The notes under the pieces are model-generated. The model had not been told where the DNA came from, searched no databases, and was given only the letters and a program-made list of their open reading frames with translations. Below are positions 14,201 through 25,288 of a stretch of DNA of 64,000 nt, piece by piece. Position 1 is the first letter of the stretch. Each line of letters starts with the position of its first letter. The stretch comes from Gonocerus acuteangulatus. Lineage: Eukaryota; Arthropoda; Insecta; Hemiptera; Coreidae. Location of the stretch: contig OX328128.1 of NCBI GenBank assembly GCA_946811695.1, positions 78,500,606 through 78,564,605 of the forward strand, in the 5' to 3' direction. Made by a program: the position numbers and the translations under genes.

Positions 14201-15164
14201 AATAAAGCACTTCATTTAATATTACAAAAAAAAACTAGGTAATTTTTTTTTAATTTACGTTTTAACCCCCTTAAAAGCGTCTGCCTTATTTATTATTCAT
14301 TGTAAAATTGCCTTAATTTGAATTTTTTTACATTAATGATAGTTGGCTTCTGAATAAAACACTATTTTTGGGTAATATTTGTTTTGCACCTTTCCTATGT
14401 GCAGTACCTGTTGTTCCACGGCAAGTCAAGCCTACACAAATTTACCTTCTTATCTACTCAACAGGTATATTATAGCAAAATTTCAAGGTGCATAAAATAC
14501 TTCATGCAAAGTTTGTTACCAGCTCTCCGACTAGTATTCAAAATTTGGTTTCAAGATGGCTAACTGTTATTCAACAAGATGGTAAATACATATTAGATTG
14601 AACTTGTTTTATCAATTTTATCCTATACTTTATAGAACACCATTAAAATCCGACATTACTTATGGGATGACCTGATATATGAAATATTTGAGTACCTGAT
14701 CTGAGGTTGTGGTATATTCATGCGTTTACAGAGGAGGGCCGCTGGATCCCAACTAGATCCAAACCTTGTCAATTTGCCAAATTTCTTTGCTTTAGCAGCT
14801 GTAACCCATTCTTCTGTTTCGCTCTTAGTTAAGTTGTTCGGGGTTGAGTCGTTCGTCAGAGAGTCATCTAGTAAACCTCCTCGAGAGAACCTGTCGTTCA
14901 TCATTCCTGCGTGAAAAAAATAATCACTTTAGTCAAATATTTAAATTTTTAATAGGCTTTAATGATGTATAAATTATCTTAGGTTTGTCACCATTTTCAA
15001 GCAAAGATAAAAGTGATGCCATCTTTTTGAATGAGAACAACGCAACCAACTGTTAGTAAAAATCAATTTTTACATCATTATTTTCATTATAGTCTGTCCT
15101 ATATATTATAAAGAAATTTAGTAATAATTTATTCATTTTACTGGTAATGTTTCATATTTACCTG

Positions 15165-15254
<90 letters not shown>

Positions 15255-15513
15255 TTCTCATGTGACAGTGTTTGTAACAAAACTCTTCCGATATGGCTTG
15301 ACCGATTTTTATGGAATTTTTTGTGTATATTCGGTAGGTCTGATAGGATGTAAAGTATTTTTCATACCCCTAAGTGATAAGTGTGGTCCACCCCAAAACT
15401 TTTTTTTAATTTTTTTGGACAAAAGTTTTTTATTTTTATGATTTGGCATTAAAAAATACATTCAACCCTAAATTTATCTTATTATTTATCTATCTATCTA
15501 TCTATCTATCTAC

Positions 15514-15584
<71 letters not shown>

Positions 15585-18500
15585 AAATATTCCTAATCCT
15601 CCAAAGATTCTGCAAATTTATTATTCATGCTATAATTCCAATATTTGTAGGAGGGTTATTTTGTTTTTGTAAATTGTCACCGAATTTCAGCAAAGAAACT
15701 TCTTGTTGATACTTGAAATTTTGAGGAAGGCATACCTGATAGAGGACGGTACAATTTGGCAGCCTGTTCGAACTCACGTCCTTCTCTGTCTCTTTCCCAT
15801 TCACTCATTTCAGGAGGTTGGATACTTTTCAGACCATCTAAAACAAAAAAAAATTGAATTAAGCTTTCCTACAATTTGAAATTTTAATGGAGGAAATTAT
15901 ATGAAAGGGTTCACGCAGGTAGAGAGGAGGGTGAGAACAGCGTCGTTAAAGGGGCCCCGACGGGTAGAGAGATCGTCATGTGGTAAGGGTTAATAACAAA
16001 AATAAATAAATTAAAAAAAATAACTTGACATTTAAAAAAATATATATCTTTAAATATAGCTTCATATTGAATCACTTAGATGGCAAATGAAAATAAATAA
16101 TAATATTTATTTATTTTTTTTTTTTAACTGGGGAAAATTATATTATTTATATTTTAATTGTCCATTATAATTAACTCAGAATTTTAGTAAGGGTTATCTA
16201 CAGGCCACCACCCTTTCCTAGCCAGAATAGGGCTCCATGCCTTTTCTTTTTTCCATAGAAAAGCCACCACCCCCAGTGGGGAAATTATATTTACGACATA
16301 ATTTCAGAAGGAATAAAAATAAATGTGAAGGATTTAATACAGTAAACATTTTAAGGGGAGTAGTAGTGGGATAGGAACATGAATTTTAACTCGTAGACTT
16401 CCACGGTCCGAGTCATGACAAATATTCTAGTCTTCTGGTATTGACCGTGTCACAAACTTCTTTGCCGACGTTTCGCTAGTCATTCTGCCAGCTTCCTCAG
16501 GGCTTAGTCTGAGAATGAGCTTCCTAAGGGCTTAGTCTGAGAATGAGCTTCCTCAGGTCTTAGTTCTCAGACTAAGCCCTGAGGAAGTTGGCAGTATGAC
16601 TAGCGAAACGCCGGCAAAGAAGTTTGTGACACGGTCAATACCAGAAGACTATAATATTTGTAGGAACACGAATGTTTTAGTCGACAAAAAGTGTTTTTTT
16701 ACAAAATTGTTGCTGGAAAATTTGACCTGAATCTTTCAAAATATAATAGATTTCAACAATAAATCATCATATATTGAATTTATTATATAAACTAACCTTT
16801 GGCACCAATTTTGACGAAAGCGAGATATTTCTCATACCTCGCCTGCTTGGAAGGATCCGTTAAAAACGGCCGGAATGTATTTTCCATTGGTGACTGAGGC
16901 TTCATATTTGAATCTTTGTTAACATCTGGTTCAGGTTTCTTTCCAAGGAAATCACTGAAAACAAAGAAAAAATTCAGTATAAAGCCAGATTTAGTACATT
17001 TTGCTAAACTCTGTCATTGGGTGAGCATTTTCATTGTTATAAAGAAGCATTTAACAATTAATTTAATTCTGGTGAAAAAAAAAGAAAAAAAAAAAAGAGA
17101 TTGAAAGCCTACAAGTAATCATAATATTAACCCATTCAATGCAACGCCCGAGAATACTCGCCGGAGAAAGATATTCACCAGAGGCGACGCCCGAGTATTC
17201 TCGCCACAGCTGTATCTCTTGATCACGAGCCCTCTTTAACCTTGAGCGTGCACAGAGTGCTCTAGCAGGAATGGGGGATAATTGCTGGTTTAACCCTTAA
17301 CTGGTAACGTACCAATTTTGAATGTTATAAATAACATGCGCCTGTGAGACGTGTGCACGGTAAAAATGTTCTTAGGGCATTTTTTTAGCGAAACTGTAAA
17401 TAATAAAGGAGTAGCTTATCATAATAATAAATAAAAAACATTTTCATTGCTACATTTAAAAATCATGTCTAAAAACAAGCAGTTGTTTCGAAATGAAGTA
17501 GAAAGAGAAATATAGGGAAGAAAAGTAAGTAAACTTTGTTTTAAATGGTTATTGTAGGTTTGCCGCGTACCTCAATTATAGTAAATAAATCGTTTCAAGT
17601 TATACACGTCGTCGTTCATGTAAGATAAACATGAAAATGATAATTAGTAATGAGCGCCAAAGTAAAAAAAAAAAAAAAAAAAATACTGGTGCGTACGGCC
17701 GCTCTAGGAGAAGGAATTCGGTCCGCCTGTGGAGGGAATAGGTAGCTAGCCCACGTCGCATCGAAAAGGTTAAAAATGATAATTAATTGATGCTCTACTC
17801 TGATTCGTCCATTGTATGTGTGGATAGAAAAGCAGGAAGGTATAAAGATACAGTCAACTTCCTCTAATCCCACATCCTATGGTCTGCCATGGCAGGGGTG
17901 TCAAGGTCAAACACGAAAAGTGCGCCTCTTCAGTTCTCATCCATCAATTCCTTGAAATATCCACCCCAACAACCAGGTGGTACCTGATGGGGTCATAGAA
18001 AAATTCCCGGAAACTCCCTCTGTGACAACCTCATTGTCCTCCAAGATATAGTGATTTCTTGGAAGGAGTCCTCAAGCTTATTTTTGTTTTTTACGGCCAC
18101 CTTACATCTGGGCAATTAGCGCTGACAGCCATGGTGTAGAGGGGAATTTTCTTGAAAAGCCGTGAGATGAGAAAATTCCTGCTGCTGGTGGGAATCGAAC
18201 CCACCATTTCTAGCATGAGAATCTAAGGAGCTCGCCACTAGACCACAGGGAGACCCCCTCATGGTTATTGAATGGACATTGAAATTGAAAGTTGATATTA
18301 AGTAAGCTTACCCACGATTGTCTGCAGCTTCTCCTAATATGGCTGCTCTATCATCAGCATTGATAATGTGCTTCTTGTAGATTGTAGCTTCCTTACTCTT
18401 TATTTCTGGGTCAAATCTAGATTTTCGTGGAGTCATGTTCGGATCAAAATCACTCGGTAAATCAGGAGGAGGGTAATATTTCTTCTTTGTAGATAAGTTT

Positions 18501-20209
18501 TTGCTTGGTTCAAAACCTAAAATAACAAAATCAAGATCATGTTAAAGTCGACCTACAGTATTTAATTTATTTAAAATCAAAAACTGAGGCACTTTAATCT
18601 CCAGTCTCAATATATTATAGTAGAGTCCCGCTAATCTGAACTAATTGGGACCATAACCCGTTGAGATAAGCAAAAATTTGGATTAGGCAAAGTTTTGTCA
18701 TATATTACAATTTATTGACTTTATAAGGTGTATTAATGCTTTCCGGACTGGACTACGTACGGACTTGTCACTCCCTCAGAAGGCCCTGCCTTCACCCCAT
18801 CTCTCTCCTCAGACGGGGCTGTATTAGCCCCTAAACGCTCCGATTATCCGCTCTACATTCCGTGCTATTACGCTATTTCTAAATTTCTAACTCATTTATT
18901 TAGATTCTCCCTATTGTCCTTAATTCATAAATTGCCCAGTTGCCTTTTTTTTTTAATTATAAATTAGAATTATTACATTAGCAATAAGAAAATATCAATT
19001 CCAAATAATTTAAACTAAAATTATTAATTATTTAAAATAAGTTGGTTTATTTTTAGATTTTTGTGTTCACTTATTATTAATATATACATTCTTTAATTAG
19101 AGCAAAAACCTTTACACGTAACAACTTTTAACTACAGAAAGAAAACTTATTTCCCTTGAAAGTGCGATGCTTCCACAGCATATTACATTGTTTACGTTTC
19201 GGAAAAGGCCAACTATCTTCCTCGAAACCTTAGAATACTCTTCAATAATACTTCCTGGAGCTGAGGAAGGATCAGGCTTTCCGGGATCTTTTTCCGAGAA
19301 GTCACTCACTAATATGCTGGGCCTGAAATGCTAACGCGAATATATTGGCGCTTCGTCATCTGGGCCAAAGCCGCTCGCCACCAATATATTGGCGCTTCAG
19401 AGTGTAAGGGTTAAGCGTCTAAAGTGACAAAAATTTAAAAGGTAAGAAACTACGTATTGTAGTACACTTTAATTTAAACTGCAGTGTAGAGTGACTGTTA
19501 GGAGGCTACACTGGAGAGGTAAAATCATTATTAGGCGTTATGGGTGAATGGTGAAAAATTCCTTCTTCAAGCAAGCTGTTTTAGTTCAATGTGTGAGAAG
19601 ATCACTGACGTTATCTCTTAGATAATGGTTTACTTTTTTTTTACGTTTTTTGTAAATGCTGTACAGAACATGGATTCTACATACATGAGTAAATTCAAAC
19701 TTGTTTCAATTTTAAGTAAGGCTCTATTTTGGACTTTACATTATACGGCGAACATTGAAAAATTACAACTTTAATAAATATACGACATAACTTGAAAAGA
19801 CATGTTTTCTTTACTTTTCCCAGTTCAGAAAATTTAAAAAAAATGTTGTAATTGCTTAGTGCTTTTAAAATTAGACGGATTTTTGGATTAGTGGGGCTCT
19901 ATTGTATAAATAATATTATAAAGAAAACAAACCTGCAATGCAATCAAAAGATTCACAAATTGCCAATTTTTCTTTTTCTCTTTCTTTTTTCTTCGCTTCC
20001 CTGAGACTGGCACTTGTCTCTAAGGCAAAATCGTAGCGTGACATATCTTCTTGTGCATAAATATCTTCATCGTCTTCTTCAAAAGCTCCAACGCCAAAAG
20101 CCTGTTTATCATTGAAAATGTATAAGTCATTCTAAAGATGTCGTGAAGAAATGTTACACTAGCAAAGAGAATTAGGGCTATTTATTTTCGTCTATAGAAA
20201 GAAGTAGTG

Positions 20210-20269
<60 letters not shown>

Positions 20270-23200
20270 GATCTAACCATAAAGAATGACATCATATAGA
20301 ATTATGTCTGTATTTCTTAGTACTTTCCAGATAGGAATTCTAAAACTAAGAGAAAAAATCATTTGTTCAAAGCACTTTACTGACCAAACTTTTTCATTTA
20401 TAGCCCGTTATTATAGTTCTAATCCCGCATTCACCAAATTCTCAGGGAAATATTCCCGACGGTTCTGTCATTTGTATTTCCATTACAATGAACAACACGC
20501 TAGTTTACACTCAATACAAACTAATTATGTCTCGTTTAGAACCAGGAAAGCTTTGAGAGGTCAGGCAGGGGAGATAGCGTTTAATATTTATCAAAACTTA
20601 GCCAAAGCTAAGGCTGAAAACGATTTAAGCTGTAGCCCTGTTCAAATAGAGTATTCAGTTGGAGGGAAAAGGGCGTGGCCTATATTCCCTGTGCAAGAAA
20701 TTAGCGGTAAAAATTCTCTGTTATAACCTTATCACTAGGAGGTTTAAAACGCTTTTAGTCTTAGCTTGGCTAAGTATTGATAAATATTAGACACTATTTC
20801 CTTCCCTAGTCTTAAACGAGACATAATCAGTTTTAAGACTAGGGGAAATTAAAGAATGTTTCACGTATTGTGTTGTTCCTTGACCTCACGATTTAGAGGG
20901 CTAAATCTTTCAGAAACACGTTTTAGAGTGCTTAATGCTTCAGAAAATTCTGTAATGAAACGTGCAAGACTAATAGTTCTCCTCGCCAAAGATATTAACC
21001 GCTTAACGATCATGACCGAGATATCTCAGGTATACATAGATCCTGTTTCAATTTTTCCAAGAGTCAGAGATGGAGCTAAAAATCTTGTGGATATTTAATG
21101 CCATTACCTGTAAATGTATTCAATTGATTTTTACTTTAACTATTATAACCTAAACTACAGTTTTTGTATACATTTTGGCTAGCTTGTGTTTTAAGCCCCT
21201 GTTACCTTTGGTAATGTCATGAACTATAATAGATATCTGGTTTTTTTCTTGAAAAAAAAATAGTGTTTTCTTTCCCTTAGCAAGCAGCATCTATTGAGCT
21301 ATATCTATGAGTAATAAAAATGGAATAAAAAAAAATTGGCCATTTATTGAATGATTTTTAATATAAATACTTCCATTAATATGTTAATACCAAAGATTTA
21401 AACAAATGAAGTTTGTTGAGCATATAAGAATCCCAAGTAAAAATATGTTGCATTTTCTTACCTGACCACGGATAGATAATTTCTTTTTGTTGTCAGTTAT
21501 GACGAGGGGTTGAGGAAAAAGCATGAAACGCTCCTGTAGCACTGGTTCCTTACTCAGGCCGGTATAACCAAGACCAAACCTACCAACAAAAAAAAAAAAA
21601 ACGTACACCATTATGAGTCTCATAATTATAAATAGAATTCAATTTTCTATTAATTCTCTGTTCTTATATGGAGAATAAAATACAATTATTTTTATTATTT
21701 TATGCAACATTCTCAATTTCATCAACTCCATTCCTATTCAAAAAGTGTGTTCTGCTAAAAACCTCAACCTTGTTTTTGTCCAAACCCTTTCCTGGAAAGA
21801 ATCACCCACTTCTACTGAAATATGTATTACGTTCAGTATTGAAAATATTTTTAATATTTCTTCACACAAATTCGATGTTCTTTGCTTAAACCAGCATGTA
21901 TTCACATATTTTCTGATAAATCTAATTTATTATCTAAAATTAATCTCTCTTTATTTAACATTAAAAGTTTCTATAATTAGCTAGAGGCAGCCTCAATTTT
22001 TCCACGTATAGAATTTACCTCTTCTATCAATTCATTAATAATGTTTCATCCATTTAGACTAGGTCTGCTCCTGTCCTTCAATATCCGAGTTATCCCGACC
22101 AGATTAAATATTAGTAGCTCAAACTCAGACCTTAAATGGCCTAAAGTTCCATTTTCTTCAAGTTTCTTTTGAATGGATGATTTTGCTATTTTTGTTTCTG
22201 AGATCCCGGTGTGAGCATAACTTTAATTAACTTCTGTCTCGCGTTTTTTTCAGTATTTATGTATTTGATTTCTTATAATGTAGCATTTACGTTATAGAGA
22301 CAGTAACAAGCAAGGTACTGAAGTCCACGCTGGTCCTGTAATCCTTAGAAAAATAGCAAAATCATCCATTCAAAAGAAACTTGAAGAATATGGAACTTTA
22401 GGCCATTTAAGGTCTGATTTTTAGCTACGAATATTGAATCTGGTCGGGATAACTCGGATATTGAAGGACAGGAGCAGACCTAGTCTAAATGGAGGAAACA
22501 TTATTAATGAATTGATTGCCGAATATCTTCAATGGAGTGGATATTCTATGAGTAGTGCTATTTTCAATTCAGAATCTTGTTGTGAGTTCCCGAACAAAGA
22601 AAAGGTAGAGATTTTACAGGAATTGGGCCTGGAAGTTCAAGAAAAACAAAGCGAAGGATTGCCTCTACTCTGCCAACTGATAAGCAAGCTTCAGCAGTAT
22701 GATGACAACAAATAAAATGGATAAATAAGCAGACGAAGGCTACCAATGAGTAGCCGAAACGTCCAAAATATAGATTTTTTTAAACAAAAATCATATTGAG
22801 GTTTTTTGAGCCGAATCCCAACCATTCCATCTTTACTTATCACCTCGACGGCTAATTATCTAATCATCATAAGAATTTTTCTCTAAATGTTAAAGTAACA
22901 GAGACTTTATATCTTAATTATCCTATAATTGCTAGTGATTTTATTATTTACCAATAGAGCTTTATCCGGTTCTTCACAAACTTTTCGATTTCATCAAATC
23001 TTCTTTGTATAATAAATGAAATTTTTCATTGTGCAAGTCTATTAGTATCTATAAAAAAAATGTAAAGTCCTACAATCGGCATTGTTATGCGTAATTGTTG
23101 AAGCTGGCGCACCTTGCTGCCTATTTGCAGTGTCGTAATCAGATTTGTCGCTCCAGCCATATTGTTGCTGTTTATATTTTTCAGTCAAAATTTGGATCTT

Positions 23201-25247
23201 GTATAGTACGGTTGGTATAGATAGCCTCCTTCGATATGAGTGACGATGCACCTCGTTTTATGTGAGAGAGGAAAGAGTCGAACGGTAGTGAAGTCAAGAT
23301 GAGGAGAGATTGGGGAGCGTACGGGGGGAGTTAGACGGAAAAGCATCGAGCGTACCGGGCTCTGCGAGTCGCTTCATTCGTCAGCAAAGAAAGGGTTAAG
23401 GATAGAATGTGGCAATTATCTAAGCCTTTCCATTCATCCTAATTCCTGGATGTATCCTGGATAAGTACCAGGTTTTAGCATCCAAGGCTTTCCATTCATC
23501 CTAATTCCTGGATGAATCCTTGATACGTTTCAGGCCTAGCATGCTAGGCTTTCTATTCATCCTAATTCCTGGATGAATCCTGGATACGTTTCAGGCCCTA
23601 GCATGCTAGGCTTTCCATTCATCCTAATTCCCAGATGAATCCTAAATACCATCGAGGTTCTAGCATTCAAGTGTTTTCATTCATCCTAACTAGTTAATAG
23701 TAAACGTAATAACTATTTCATAATACTTTTGAACATCAGCTTAACGTTTAGCTATTCACTGATACAGATTGTAGATAAAACATACGCATGGCATGAAGTG
23801 TTGGTGACTAATGTATTCTAATGGAATACCTACTCACCGGTCAGCCTTCATCTTGGCGAAATGCTCTTCTACAGGATCAGGTGGGAAGAGAACTTTAGGA
23901 TCTATTCCGAGTTCTTCTGGGGTCGTGTCATCGCCCATCTTCTCTGCCCAAGTTAGCATCGGCCCGATTCCTTGGCCAGGCTTCCAGCCGAGCTTCATCA
24001 GCAGTTTCATTCCCACAGTAATTCTACAGAGAATATTACAAAAATAATTATCAATTAATAAAATTGAAATGAGAGAAAAATAAAGCCTAATATAAATAAT
24101 TTAAGAAATATGATCATTATATCATAAGCAGATAGAGAAAATCCATCAGAATTCATTTTTTTTTAATTGTATTTAGATCCAGCAATAAATCTGAATTTTT
24201 TAAACAAAAACAAATTACGTAAACCAATTTTGAATAAGTTTAATCACCTAGCAGGTTCCAATATGCTTTCAAGCACAGGATCACCAGGTATGGGCCCTTC
24301 TGAAAATTTAAACTTCCTTTTATGTGCTTGAGACCCACTATATTCGGGCTTTGCTCGCAGCTGTGTAGGGGCAATCCCAAATTCATCGGTGTCCTAGAAA
24401 TAGTTCAAATGTAATATTTATTCAGAAAAATACATATTAATGAAAAATCAATAGACATGTCACAGAAAGGGAAGAATATTTCTTGTATACTTTCTTTCTG
24501 AACAAAACATTACAAAAACTTAGAAATGGATAATTTCCTGCATTATTCTCATTCACTCAAATAAACTTAAGATTTAGGTATTAGTAATTGGTCTACGATT
24601 AAATTCCATAGCAATAGAGAGCAGCCAGAGCGATGTAGGGTTCCTAAAGTTTGATATTTATTAATACTGATATTTGAAGTTATTAAATATGTTTGTACAT
24701 CACTTAGATAAGATTTCACCAGATGAAATAAGCTTTTTGGGCATTTGTGATTGGTAAAGATTAGAGAGGTGGCCACCAAGCCATTAACAAATGCACCATT
24801 GATGTCTAGATAAGAGAACTACTTGTCATTTTTTATTTCAAGCCGTCTCCATAAATTATAATGCTTTGTGTGTTGTTTCTGTGGAACATTTCCGTGGTAT
24901 AAAGCAACACTGATGGTTGTTTATCACCTGAGGGATGTAGATTCAGAATTTTTTCTAATATTTTCTAATTGTCAAAAAAATTATATCAAAAATTTCATTC
25001 AAAATTACACGGCCATCCAAATTATTTAATTAACTCCCTATCATCTCATCTAATCCCAAACAACCCCATTCGCTGTCTGAAGCGTAACTGGCCTAGAGAC
25101 CAGCTGCAGGAGTAGTTACTACAATATTAATCTCTCTGCCTTGTGGGTACTGCAACTGTGCAGCTTCCCTCCTCACGAGCTTCAAGACACATTCACATGT
25201 ATCTTTTTACTGGAAATGTATTTTTACATTGTTGTAAATTCTGACTA

Positions 25248-25288
<41 letters not shown>

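Noticed and set aside
15147..15709. YIYIYI-rich frames
   Set aside because: Translations of (AT)n microsatellites.
20286..20726. 146-codon frame as a gene
   Set aside because: It lies in a fold-back repeat; sister copies at 31880 and 37556 do not preserve the frame.
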